Below the pieces are notes generated by a model that was not told where the DNA came from, ran no database searches, and was given only the letters and a program-made list of their open reading frames with translations. From the NCBI GenBank assembly GCA_034670065.1, contig JAXMOG010000008.1, forward strand, positions 106,308-170,307: a stretch of 64,000 nt of DNA, in the 5' to 3' direction. A program made the position numbers and the translations under genes. The stretch is from Mesobacterium_A sp034670065. GTDB lineage: Bacteria > Pseudomonadota > Alphaproteobacteria > Rhodobacterales > Rhodobacteraceae. This document shows, piece by piece, positions 43,537-52,201 of this stretch. Each line of letters begins with the position of its first letter. The first letter of the stretch is position 1.

Positions 43537-43603
43537 TGTGCAATCCCAAATGGTCAGCCCGTAAAACTATAGGCCCCTGCGCCAAACATGGCCAATTGCC
43601 AGA

Positions 43604-44650
43604 TCAGCGACCTTGCGTCACGTCAAATGCCTTGCGCATGACCGTCGGCAAATCTGAGGGAGAAAACGCCTCTGCCACGACAAACTCACCACTGGCTGGT
43701 TGCCTGTCCATCGGAACCAGCGCAGTTTTTACCGTCAACCGCAGATGAAAGTGCGTGAAAGTGTGGCGCGCCTCGACCGGCGCAGTTTTCCATTCGGCCC
43801 GTATTGGCGGGTTTTCCTGCGGATCATCATCCCATGTACTTCCCGGCCAGCCAAGCATTCCGCCCAACAGACCCTTGTCAGGCCGACGTTCCAACAACCA
43901 TGCGCCATCGACACGCTGCGCCAGATAGACAATACCCAACCGTGTTGGCTTGCGCTTTTTAGGTGTCTTCTTTGGCAGTTCAGCCGCCGTTCCGTTTGCC
44001 CAAGCGGTACAGGGTGCCCGCCATGGGCAAATACCACATGCCGGTTTGCGCGGTGTACAGATGGTTGCGCCCAAGTCCATAACCGCCTGCGCGTAGTCGC
44101 CTGGCCGAAGCTCCGGCGTCAACACGCGGGCGTATTCGGTAAACGGCACTTTGGCAGCGGGCAAGGGTGTATGATCGTCATGCAGGCGGGCCATGACGCG
44201 TTCAACGTTGCCGTCCACAACTGTTTCTGGCTGATCGAAGGCAATCGCTGATATCGCCGCGGCTGTGTACGGCCCGATACCCGGAAGCGCCAACAGCGCG
44301 GCCTGATCGGTGGGGAACACACCTTGGTGTTCCTGATCAACAACACGCGCGCATTTCAACAGATTCCGCGCCCTGGCGTAATATCCCAGACCCGCCCATG
44401 CAGCCATTACGTCACTATCCTTGGCTGCCGCCAAATCTGAGACTCTTGGCCAGCGTTGTGTGAACTCCTGAAAGTAGGATTTGACCGCCGCGACCGTGGT
44501 TTGCTGCAACATGATTTCGGACAGCCAAACCCGATAAGGATCAGGGACAATGCCTGATTTGCGCGCACTGGGGCTGACCCGCCAGGGCAAATCCCGCGCG
44601 TTCCTATCATACCATTCCAACAGCTCATCTGCGCGTAGGTTCGTCTGCAA
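43604..44650 (-). CDS. mutY: A/G-specific adenine glycosylase
   Basis: A 348-residue HhH-GPD glycosylase that removes A mispaired with 8-oxoG. HhH motif LPGIGPYTAAAISAIAF, catalytic Asp in VVDGNVERV, and the [4Fe-4S] loop CTPRKPACGICPWRAPC (C-x6-C-x2-C-x5-C) are intact. The C-terminal NUDIX-like 8-oxoG recognition domain is present. The start is taken as TTG at 44650 with AAGGA seven bases before, because no ATG or GTG falls near the expected family start. The gene diverges from the DUF721 gene. Confidence 0.94.
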   Translation of the reverse strand: MQTNLRADELLEWYDRNARDLPWRVSPSARKSGIVPDPYRVWLSEIMLQQTTVAAVKSYFQEFTQRWPRVSDLAAAKDSDVMAAWAGLGYYARARNLLKCARVVDQEHQGVFPTDQAALLALPGIGPYTAAAISAIAFDQPETVVDGNVERVMARLHDDHTPLPAAKVPFTEYARVLTPELRPGDYAQAVMDLGATICTPRKPACGICPWRAPCTAWANGTAAELPKKTPKKRKPTRLGIVYLAQRVDGAWLLERRPDKGLLGGMLGWPGSTWDDDPQENPPIRAEWKTAPVEARHTFTHFHLRLTVKTALVPMDRQPASGEFVVAEAFSPSDLPTVMRKAFDVTQGR

Positions 44651-44736
44651 TCGGCCGTCCTTTGATCTGTGTTCGTTCTGGGCTGGCTCAGCGCGCCTTG
44701 CCCTTCTACACTGGCATAGCGAGAGAGGAGTCACAC

Positions 44737-45246
44737 ATGGCCGGCCGACGCTCAACAACCTATGGGTTTGCCCGAACATCCGGCCTTTTGAAAGGTCAAA
44801 TCCGGCGTGCCAGCGAATCCCGTGGATTCGCCCAATCTCGTGTGTTGACCCACTGGCCAGAGATAGCAGGTGAAGACATTGCAGCCTGTTCACGACCTGT
44901 TGAAGTCAGTTTTGGACGAGGCGGTTTCGGCGCAACGCTGACGCTGCTGACAACAGGTGCCCAGGCCCCCATTCTCGAAATGCAAAAAGAGCAAATCCGC
45001 GCCCGAGTGAATGCAGTTTACGGCTATAATGCGATTGCACGCGTTCGGATCACCCAAACTGCCAGCACAGGGTTTGCCGAAGGGCAGGTTTCCTTCGACC
45101 ATCAAAGACGTGTGAAGACAGCGCCGGATCCTGTGATTACGCAGGCTGCAAAGGCTGTTGCAGACGGCGTATCGGACCAAGGATTGCGGTCTGCGCTTGA
45201 ACGTCTAGCCGCAAACGTCATATCCAAGACCAAACGCCCAGACTAA
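44737..45246 (+). CDS. DUF721 (DciA-like) family protein
   Basis: A 169-residue protein. The family core HWPEIAGEDIAACSRPVEV is at about 37-55, and the conserved LTLLTTGAQAPILEMQKEQIRARVNAVYGYNAI helix-strand follows, as in DciA, the bacterial replicative-helicase loader found in species without DnaC. The C-terminal ~50 residues look helical. Family knowledge supports a role in loading DnaB, but this gene lies near mutY and not near replication genes. The start at 44737 has GAGAGGAG upstream. Confidence 0.85.
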   Translation: MAGRRSTTYGFARTSGLLKGQIRRASESRGFAQSRVLTHWPEIAGEDIAACSRPVEVSFGRGGFGATLTLLTTGAQAPILEMQKEQIRARVNAVYGYNAIARVRITQTASTGFAEGQVSFDHQRRVKTAPDPVITQAAKAVADGVSDQGLRSALERLAANVISKTKRPD

Positions 45247-45266
45247 GGTCTCATGAGAGGACAGAC

Positions 45267-45944
45267 ATGAAACGCATTGCGCCATTATTGGCACTGACCA
45301 TCGCCCTGATCGTAGGTGCCGGCTTCTGGATTGGACAAGCTTCCAATACTGTTCAGTCTGGCCCCAATTTTGCCCTGCCCGGCGCCGCCAGCGCGCAAGA
45401 GTCCGCCAGCGAAGCTGATGTTGAAATCGTGGATATGGTTCAGGGTGACGTAAACGCACCCATCGAGGTGATCGAATACGCGTCTTACACTTGTCCGCAC
45501 TGCGCAAATTTCCACAAGACCGCCTATAAGGACCTGAAGAAGAACTACATCGACACCGGTAAGGTCAAATTCGTTTACCGCGAAGTGTACTTTGACAAAT
45601 ACGGCATGTGGGCATCGATGATCGCACGCTGCGAACCTTCGAAGTTCTTTGGTATCACCAACATGGTCTACTCGAACCAGTCCGAATGGGTTCGTGCTGG
45701 GTCTGACGCCAGCATCGCAGATGAATTGCGCAAAATCGGCCTGTTGGCTGGTTTGGAAAAAGACCAGTTGGACGCCTGTCTTGCGGATGGCGACAAACTG
45801 CGCGCTCTTGTTGGCTGGTATCAGGAAAACGCCAAGAACGATGATATCACCGCGACACCGTCCTTTGTGATCGATGGCAAGAAGTATTCAAATATGAACT
45901 ACGAAGACTTCTCGGCCATTCTGGACGAGAAACTGGCCAACTAA
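45267..45944 (+). CDS. DsbA-family thiol-disulfide oxidoreductase
   Basis: A 225-residue exported protein with an N-terminal signal or anchor segment (IAPLLALTIALIVGAGFWIG). A thioredoxin fold carries the CPHC active site (Cys76, Cys79) and the cis-Pro loop in TATPSFVIDG. The BdbD/ScoC-like subfamily acts in the periplasm to oxidise or shuffle disulfides. The stop overlaps the CoA-transferase start by one base. The link between the two genes is not evident. Confidence 0.9.
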   Translation: MKRIAPLLALTIALIVGAGFWIGQASNTVQSGPNFALPGAASAQESASEADVEIVDMVQGDVNAPIEVIEYASYTCPHCANFHKTAYKDLKKNYIDTGKVKFVYREVYFDKYGMWASMIARCEPSKFFGITNMVYSNQSEWVRAGSDASIADELRKIGLLAGLEKDQLDACLADGDKLRALVGWYQENAKNDDITATPSFVIDGKKYSNMNYEDFSAILDEKLAN

Positions 45945-47068
45945 TGGTTTCTGCCCCTCAGGGGCCTTTGGCCGGTCTGAAGGTCATTGAACTGGCACGT
46001 ATTCTGGCTGGCCCTTGGGCTGGCCAGACGCTTTCGGATCTAGGCGCCGAAGTGATCAAGGTTGAGTCCCCAGCTGGCGACGACACGCGCCAATGGGGGC
46101 CGCCGTTTATAGATCGAGAAGATGACCGATCTGCCGCCTATTTCCATTCGTGCAATAGGGGCAAACAATCCCGTGTAGTTGATCTTGGCACACCGCAGGG
46201 TCAGGCAACGATGCGCGGTTTGGTGGCGGATGCAGATATCCTGATCGAAAACTTCAAAGTCGGCGGCTTGAAAAAATACGGGCTGGATTTTGATAGCCTG
46301 TCAGAACTGAATCCACGCCTGATCTATTGTTCCATCACCGGGTTTGGTCAAACCGGGCCATACGCCCACCGCGCGGGGTATGATTATATCATTCAGGGCA
46401 TGTCTGGCCTTATGTCCATTACCGGCGATCCCGATGGGCAACCACAGCGCGCAGGCGTTGCGATCACGGACTTGTTCACGGGAATTTATTCTGTTTCAGC
46501 CATTCTGGCGGCTGTTCACCAACGTCACAGCACCGGCAAAGGCCAGCATATTGATATGGCGCTGATGGACAGTGCCGTGTCCGTTACAGCTAACCAAGCC
46601 ATGAATTTTCTGGCCACCGGCACGCCCCCCGGACGAACGGGAAATTACCATCCCAACTTAACGCCGTACCAAGTGTTTGATTGTTCTGACGGGCATATCA
46701 TCATCGCCACGGGCAATGATGCCCAATATCGACGGCTATGTACGATTTTGGGTTTGGAAGACATGGCGCAAGATCCGGACTACCTGTCGAACGCAGACAG
46801 GGTAAAAAACCGCGAAGCTATGATCGAACGTCTGATGCAACGAACATGCCAGCGCACCAAGGATGATTTGCTGCAAGCCTGTGAAGATCAGGGCGTGCCC
46901 GCAGGCCCCATCAACGACATGGCCGAAGTGATGGCTGATCCGCAGGTGCAAGCACGCGGAATGCAGATCAATCCAGAGGGCATTCCGGGTGTTCGGGCGC
47001 CCTTCCGGTTTTCGGATGCTGAATTGGTGCTGAACCGCCCATCGCCAAAGCTGGGTGAAAGTGATTAG
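45944..47068 (+). CDS. CaiB/BaiF family CoA transferase
   Basis: A 374-residue family III CoA transferase. The opening LAGLKVIELARILAGPWAGQTLSDLGAEVIKVE is diagnostic. Catalytic Asp is expected at about residue 209 (MALMDSAV). Such enzymes transfer CoA between organic acids, for example on carnitine, oxalate, succinate or mesaconate pathways; the substrates here are unknown. Its 3' end overlaps the convergent allA gene by four bases. Downstream of the DsbA-like gene with a one-base overlap. Confidence 0.92.
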   Translation: MVSAPQGPLAGLKVIELARILAGPWAGQTLSDLGAEVIKVESPAGDDTRQWGPPFIDREDDRSAAYFHSCNRGKQSRVVDLGTPQGQATMRGLVADADILIENFKVGGLKKYGLDFDSLSELNPRLIYCSITGFGQTGPYAHRAGYDYIIQGMSGLMSITGDPDGQPQRAGVAITDLFTGIYSVSAILAAVHQRHSTGKGQHIDMALMDSAVSVTANQAMNFLATGTPPGRTGNYHPNLTPYQVFDCSDGHIIIATGNDAQYRRLCTILGLEDMAQDPDYLSNADRVKNREAMIERLMQRTCQRTKDDLLQACEDQGVPAGPINDMAEVMADPQVQARGMQINPEGIPGVRAPFRFSDAELVLNRPSPKLGESD

Positions 47069-47559
47069 TCCAGTATCATAATCGGCGTTTGCAGCGGATA
47101 TTCTTCCAAGTTCGCGCCCGGTCCAATCCGATCTATCACCGCAAACAGACCCGGCGAATGCAACGGGGTCAAAACTCCATGCCATGTGCCACGGTGAAAG
47201 TTGACAGCCGTGCCGCCGGGCACCCGAAATGCATGGATTGGTCCGGGTGCATCGTTGTTGCCCTCACCCGGCTCAGCCACGATAGCCAACCAATCGTTTT
47301 GGTGCATCGGGACAAAACACTGAGAGCCTTCTGGATGCCGCTCTATCAAGTCCAATTGATATGGCAGCGTCCGCGGTTCCGCCAAAAATAGACTAACCCC
47401 CGCCCGCCCGTCCGGACCGAAATCCAAATCGGCACGGTCGTGAAAACGGCCGCATAGACCCTGATTAATGATTTTGTCCGCCGCACCGGCCGTGTCCAGC
47501 ACATCGCCAAAGGGCGCAAAAGCGCCTGGGCTGATCGGTCTAATTTTTATTTCCGGCAC
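47065..47559 (-). CDS. allA: Ureidoglycolate lyase
   Basis: A 164-residue cupin-fold enzyme that releases urea and glyoxylate from ureidoglycolate. It shows PISPGAFAPFGDVLD, the VSLFLAEPRTLPYQLDLIERHPEGSQCF block and PGTAVNFHRGTWHGVL-like sequence (GGTAVNFHRGTWHGVL). Start is GTG at 47559 with a GGAGG ribosome binding site. Last gene of the ureide cluster. Confidence 0.9.
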   Translation of the reverse strand: MPEIKIRPISPGAFAPFGDVLDTAGAADKIINQGLCGRFHDRADLDFGPDGRAGVSLFLAEPRTLPYQLDLIERHPEGSQCFVPMHQNDWLAIVAEPGEGNNDAPGPIHAFRVPGGTAVNFHRGTWHGVLTPLHSPGLFAVIDRIGPGANLEEYPLQTPIMILD

Positions 47560-47621
47560 AACGCCTCCACGTCTTCGTCTGTCCACCTTCGCCCATCGCA
47601 CAACTGCATGGCCATGCGCGC

Positions 47622-48443
47622 CTACAGATGCAGCTTGGGGTGCCGGTTCACGTCTTTGTACAGCAGATACCGGAACGGCTCGTCCCCAGTTGCCACACAG
47701 GCCTGCGGGCAAAATGCGCGCAACCACATGAAGTCCCCTGCACCAACCTCAACCCAATCTTTGTTCAGCAGATAGCGGGCGGTGCCCTGTAGCACGTAAA
47801 GCCCGTGTTCCATCACATGAGTTTCGGCAAACGGAATGCGCCCGCCCGGCTGGAAGGTGACGATGTTGATGTGAAAATCATACCGCAGATCAAACGGATC
47901 AAAGAATCGCTTCGTTGACCAAACGCCATCACAATCGGGCATCGATGCCGATTTCACTTCACTTTCGTGAATCACATGCGCTTCGACTATCTGGTTCCCC
48001 GGCGCAGGTTCATAACGCTTGCGGATCCAATGAAACCCGGCCGGTTCCTCCGACGTGTTCCAGATCTGCCAAAGGGCTCCGGCTGGGATATAAGCGAAAT
48101 GCCCGGCGCGCAGCTCTTCATGGTGCCCACCGATGGACAAACGCAAAGTGCCAAACGCCACAAAGATCGCCGCTTGGGCGATCCTGTCCGGCTCTGGCTC
48201 TGCGCTACCGCCACCCGGTGCCAATTCCACGGCGTATTGGGCAAACGTTTCTGCAAAACCAGACATCGGTCGCGCCAATATCCAGACCTTCGCACTGTTG
48301 AATGACGGTAAGAACGAAGAAACGATATCGCGCTGACAGTTGGCCGGAATTACGGCATAGGCCTCTGTAAAGACGGCGGTTCCTTCGGGATTACATGACT
48401 GATCAACATGACCGGCTGGCGGAAATCCATAGGTTGTCGTCAT
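47622..48443 (-). CDS. allE: (S)-ureidoglycine aminohydrolase
   Basis: A 273-residue bicupin protein. The C-terminal metal cupin carries GGRIPFAETHVMEHGLYVLQG, with the Glu/His/His metal set of UGHY/AllE, and DFMWLRAFCPQACVA. It hydrolyses ureidoglycine, the allantoicase-pathway intermediate, to ureidoglycolate and ammonia. Its start overlaps the puuE-uraD stop by ATGA. It lies between those fused genes and allA. Confidence 0.88.
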   Translation of the reverse strand: MTTTYGFPPAGHVDQSCNPEGTAVFTEAYAVIPANCQRDIVSSFLPSFNSAKVWILARPMSGFAETFAQYAVELAPGGGSAEPEPDRIAQAAIFVAFGTLRLSIGGHHEELRAGHFAYIPAGALWQIWNTSEEPAGFHWIRKRYEPAPGNQIVEAHVIHESEVKSASMPDCDGVWSTKRFFDPFDLRYDFHINIVTFQPGGRIPFAETHVMEHGLYVLQGTARYLLNKDWVEVGAGDFMWLRAFCPQACVATGDEPFRYLLYKDVNRHPKLHL

Positions 48444-49861
48444 AGCATGTCCTCCAGTCTCAGGCGCGCAATCCGTTCGACCTGACGGCAGGCTTCGTTC
48501 ATCTCAAACGCGGTTTCATTTGCAATTCGGGCTTCAAAAGCAGCCAGGATGCTGCCCTTGGAATTGTCGCGCACAGCGATGATAAACGGGAAGCCGTGCT
48601 TTTCGACATAGGCTTGGTTTAGCGCCGTAAACTGATCCCGCTCGGCATCGGTCAAGGCATCAAGCCCAGCGCTGGCCTGCTCTGATGTACTGCTGTCGGT
48701 CAGGCGTTTGGCAAGCGCCAGTTTGCCAGCAAGGTCCGGGTGCGCTTTCAAGACTTCCAAGCGCTTGTCTTCGCTGGCAGAGCGGAAAATCCGCGCCAAA
48801 GCATTGTGCACACCTGCCGCGCTGTCATGGGCAGGCCCCAATTCCAAATCAAACGCCCCTTCTGCAACCCATGGCGAATGTTCATACACATCGCCAAAAG
48901 CGTCTACAAAGGTCGCACGGTCCATTTGACTGGGCAATCCGACGTCAGGCAAAGGCGCAACGGGGTGCGTTTCTGACCAATGATTTGCGATATCGATGCG
49001 ACGCGGGGTCCAAACACCGTCAAATCCGGCAATGTAGTCCAAAAACCGTTTCAATCCGGCGGCTTTGCCCGGCCGACCGATCAAGCGGCAGTGCAAACCA
49101 ACACTCATCATTTTCGGCGCGCCGGCGGACCCTTCGGCGTAGAGATAATCAAACGTGTCCTTCAGGTACTGAAAAAACTGCTCTCCAGTTATGTATCCGG
49201 GAGAGGTCGCAAAACGCATGTCGTTGGCTTCCAGCGTGTACGGAATGATCAATTGATCCCTGTCCCCAACACGCAGCCAATATGGCAGGTCGTCGTCATA
49301 GGTGTCTGATACGTAATCCAACGCGCCGGTTTCAGCGACCAAACGCACCGTATTTTCGCTGCAACGGCCCGTGTACCACCCGCGCGGCGGTTCGCCCACG
49401 ACCTCAGCATGCAGACGGATCGCTTCGTCAATAGACGCGCGCTCTTCTGCTTCGGGCATATCTTTGTGTTCGACCCATTTCAGACCGTGGCTGGCAATTT
49501 CCCAACCTGCGTCTTTCATCGCCTCAACCTGCTCTGGGCTGCGGGCCAATGCGGTGGCGACACCATAAATCGTGACCGGCACGTCGGCCTGCGTAAACAT
49601 GCGGTGCAACCGCCAGAATCCGGCACGGGCGCCGTATTCGTAGATCGACTCCATATTCCAGTGGCGCTGACCGGGCCACGGCGCGGCCCCTGCGACATCA
49701 GACAAGAACGCCTCAGACGCGGCATCGCCGTGAAGAACGTTGTTTTCGCCGCCCTCCTCATAGTTCAGAACAAATTGTACTGCGACTTTGGCGTTGCCCG
49801 GCCACTGGGGATTTGGCGGTGTGGCACCGTAGCCGATCATGTTGCGAGGGTAGCGTGTCAT
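48440..49861 (-). CDS. Fused allantoinase-like PuuE and OHCU decarboxylase UraD
   Basis: A 473-residue two-domain protein. Residues 1 to ~305 are the metal-independent PuuE allantoinase of the polysaccharide-deacetylase fold (NYEEGGENNVLHGD, WEIASHGLKW, GWYTGRCSENTVRLV). Residues ~315-473 are UraD, OHCU decarboxylase (HPDLAGKLA, FTALNQAYVEKHGFPFIIAVR). UraD gives (S)-allantoin from OHCU and PuuE opens allantoin to allantoate. The fusion puts both steps in one chain. Divergent uraH provides the step before. This order PuuE-UraD is common in alphaproteobacteria. Confidence 0.93.
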   Translation of the reverse strand: MTRYPRNMIGYGATPPNPQWPGNAKVAVQFVLNYEEGGENNVLHGDAASEAFLSDVAGAAPWPGQRHWNMESIYEYGARAGFWRLHRMFTQADVPVTIYGVATALARSPEQVEAMKDAGWEIASHGLKWVEHKDMPEAEERASIDEAIRLHAEVVGEPPRGWYTGRCSENTVRLVAETGALDYVSDTYDDDLPYWLRVGDRDQLIIPYTLEANDMRFATSPGYITGEQFFQYLKDTFDYLYAEGSAGAPKMMSVGLHCRLIGRPGKAAGLKRFLDYIAGFDGVWTPRRIDIANHWSETHPVAPLPDVGLPSQMDRATFVDAFGDVYEHSPWVAEGAFDLELGPAHDSAAGVHNALARIFRSASEDKRLEVLKAHPDLAGKLALAKRLTDSSTSEQASAGLDALTDAERDQFTALNQAYVEKHGFPFIIAVRDNSKGSILAAFEARIANETAFEMNEACRQVERIARLRLEDML

Positions 49862-49980
49862 TTCTATTCTTTCGGTAAGTCACGGCGTTTTTCGCCGTTC
49901 TGTAGTTCACAAGCTTTGACAAACCTTCACAATGGGACATGAGCCTGATCTAACTCAGACAAATCGCGAAGGATGAAGCA

Positions 49981-50340
49981 ATGGCCAATGGATATCTGAC
50001 GACACATGTACTGGATACAGCGCTGGGTGTGCCGGCAGCCAATATCAAGATAAACCTTTATCGTGTGACAGGCAATTCGCACAAAAAAGTAGCAGAAGCC
50101 GTTACAAATTCAGATGGCCGCACCGACACACCTATTTTGCCCAAGGAAGCGTTCCAAACCGGAACGTACGAATTGATCTTCTTCGTGGGTGACTATCTGC
50201 GTGCCAACGGTCAAGTCATCGATGAACCGCTGTTTCTGGATCAAGTGCCGCTTCGGTTTGGCGTGTCCGATCCTGAAGCGCATTATCACGTCCCACTGCT
50301 GCTCTCGCCCTATGGGTATTCTACATATCGCGGCAGCTAA
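49981..50340 (+). CDS. uraH: 5-hydroxyisourate hydrolase
   Basis: A 119-residue transthyretin-like protein that hydrolyses 5-hydroxyisourate to OHCU. N-terminal LTTHVLDTALGVPA with the active-site His, DGRTD, and the C-terminal YRGS tetrapeptide are all family hallmarks. AAGGA precedes the ATG. It diverges from puuE-uraD across a 119-base gap that must hold both promoters; no uricase or urate hydroxylase lies nearby. Confidence 0.95.
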   Translation: MANGYLTTHVLDTALGVPAANIKINLYRVTGNSHKKVAEAVTNSDGRTDTPILPKEAFQTGTYELIFFVGDYLRANGQVIDEPLFLDQVPLRFGVSDPEAHYHVPLLLSPYGYSTYRGS

Positions 50341-50389
50341 GCGCATGGCTTGCATGGACAGATGAGCAACGAGAGATTATCTGCTCAGG

Positions 50390-50863
50390 ATGGCTAAACC
50401 AAAGACAGACCCGAACTACAAAGTGATCGCCGAAAATCGGCGTGCAAGGCATGACTATGCCATCGAAGATGACATCGAATGTGGCATCATCCTAACCGGG
50501 TCCGAAGTGAAATCGCTACGCGAGAGCTCATCCAATATCGCTGAAAGCTACGCTGCCGTCGAAAACGGAGAGCTGTGGTTGGTTAACAGCTACATTGCAC
50601 CGTATGAACGCGCGATGTTTGGCCACGAAGAGCGGCGACGCCGCAAATTGCTGGCCAGCCGCAAGGAACTGGCACGTTTGTGGAATGACACACAACGCAA
50701 GGGCATGACCTTGGTTCCGCTTGTGCTGTACTTTAACCACAAAGGCATCGTGAAACTGAAAATTGGCATCGCCAAAGGTAAGAAGAATCACGACAAGCGC
50801 GAAACTGAAGCCAAGCGTGACTGGAACCGCCAAAAGCAGCGTTTGATGAAGGATCGCAGCTAG
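50390..50863 (+). CDS. smpB: SsrA-binding protein SmpB
   Basis: A 157-residue tmRNA partner required for trans-translation. IAENRRARHDYAIEDDIECGIILTGSEVKSLR opens the oligonucleotide-binding barrel, and GIAKGKKNHDKRETEAKRDWNRQK is the basic C-terminal tail that enters the A-site. Starts 49 bases after uraH. ssrA itself is not in the window. Confidence 0.96.
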   Translation: MAKPKTDPNYKVIAENRRARHDYAIEDDIECGIILTGSEVKSLRESSSNIAESYAAVENGELWLVNSYIAPYERAMFGHEERRRRKLLASRKELARLWNDTQRKGMTLVPLVLYFNHKGIVKLKIGIAKGKKNHDKRETEAKRDWNRQKQRLMKDRS

Positions 50864-50959
50864 CGGTAACAAACCCACGGGTTTTCCCCTGAAAACCTGC
50901 ACGCCTTTTCACCTACAGTGCCTCTCAGTCCAAATAGGGGGCTGATAGGAGCGTATACT

Positions 50960-51250
50960 ATGGAACTAATTATCGGATTGTTGTCTGGCGCAGTGGGCGG
51001 AAACGTTGCTGGGGCCGTATTGAAAAACCTGAACCTGGGCACATTGGGTAATTCGCTGGCCGGCATCGTCGGCGGTGGCTTGGGAAGCACCATTCTGGGC
51101 ATGCTGGGTGCCGGCGGTATGGCAGGCGCTGCAGGCGCAGCCGGAGGCTTGGATATCGGCACAATTATTAGTCAGGTTGCTGGCGGCGGTGTTGGCGGTG
51201 GCGTCTTGCTGGCCGTTGTTGGCGTTATCAAGAACATGATGGCCAAATAA
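50960..51250 (+). CDS. Glycine/alanine-rich small membrane protein, 96 residues
   Basis: Almost entirely Gly/Ala with short hydrophobic runs (GLLSGAVGGNVAGAVLKNLN, GIVGGGLGSTILGMLGAGG, GGGVGGGVLLAVVGVIKNMM), consistent with two or three weak membrane segments. A TAGGAGC ribosome binding site supports ATG at 50960. It resembles many uncharacterised alphaproteobacterial membrane proteins, and no function can be assigned. Monocistronic, between smpB and sseA. Confidence 0.7.
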   Translation: MELIIGLLSGAVGGNVAGAVLKNLNLGTLGNSLAGIVGGGLGSTILGMLGAGGMAGAAGAAGGLDIGTIISQVAGGGVGGGVLLAVVGVIKNMMAK

Positions 51251-51343
51251 GTGGTCAAACTGGGTGTCCCATAGGGGCACCCGGACTTGCCAGCCGAGGC
51301 CCCCGGATGTAGGCACCAATGCAGGTTTTGCATCGGAGGCACT

Positions 51344-52201
51344 ATGTCCCACGACGATCCCAAAACGCTGGTTTCGACATCTTGGCTGGCGTCACATCTC
51401 AAGGATCCCGACCTTCGGGTTCTGGACGCTTCGTGGTATCTGCCCGATGCAGGCCGTGACGCCAAGGCAGAATACGATGCCGCCCATATTCCCGGCGCGC
51501 GGTTCTTCGACATCGACGAAATTTCTGACCTTCGTTCAGATTTACCCCACATGGCACCGCCGATCGAAAAATTCATGAGCCGGATGCGGGCCATGGGTGT
51601 GGGCGATGGACATCAGTTGGTGGTCTATGACGGCGCAGGGCTGTTTTCTGCCGCGCGTGTCTGGTGGTTGTTCAAACTGATGGGTCAGGACAATATTGCC
51701 GTTCTGGACGGCGGCTTTGCCAAGTGGCAGGCCGAAGGCCACCCTGTCGAAGACCTGCCCCCAGTGATCCGGGACCGACACATGACCGTGCGTCGCCAGA
51801 ATCATCTGGTAAAGGACGTCACCCAGGTTTCTGCTGCCAGCAAGCTGCGCGACACGGAAATCATTGATGCCCGGTCTCCTGAACGTTTTCGCGGTGAAGC
51901 AGAAGAACCACGCGAGGGATTGCGCGCCGGACATATTCCAGGCTCACGCAATGTGCATTACGCCAGTCTTCTGAACGATGATGGCACCATGAAAGCGCCA
52001 GACGACCTGCGGGCCGTTTTTGAACAAGCCAATGTCGATCTGTCCAAATCCGCTATCACAACCTGCGGATCGGGTGTCACCGCCGCGATCCTGTCCTTGG
52101 CGCTAGAGCGCTTGGGCAAAAACGACCACGCCCTTTATGACGGGTCCTGGGCCGAATGGGGCGCCTTCCCGACCCTGCCCGTCGCCACCGGAGAAACCTG
52201 A
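51344..52201 (+). CDS. sseA: 3-mercaptopyruvate sulfurtransferase
   Basis: A 285-residue tandem rhodanese. The C-terminal domain has the active-site Cys241 in TTCGSGVTAA, the CG[S/T]GV[T] loop that marks 3-mercaptopyruvate sulfurtransferase over thiosulfate rhodanese. It transfers sulfur from mercaptopyruvate to cyanide or thiols, in cysteine catabolism. The start at 51344 has CGGAGG before it. Its stop overlaps the aminotransferase start by one base, a natural partner because transamination of cysteine yields mercaptopyruvate. Confidence 0.93.
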   Translation: MSHDDPKTLVSTSWLASHLKDPDLRVLDASWYLPDAGRDAKAEYDAAHIPGARFFDIDEISDLRSDLPHMAPPIEKFMSRMRAMGVGDGHQLVVYDGAGLFSAARVWWLFKLMGQDNIAVLDGGFAKWQAEGHPVEDLPPVIRDRHMTVRRQNHLVKDVTQVSAASKLRDTEIIDARSPERFRGEAEEPREGLRAGHIPGSRNVHYASLLNDDGTMKAPDDLRAVFEQANVDLSKSAITTCGSGVTAAILSLALERLGKNDHALYDGSWAEWGAFPTLPVATGET

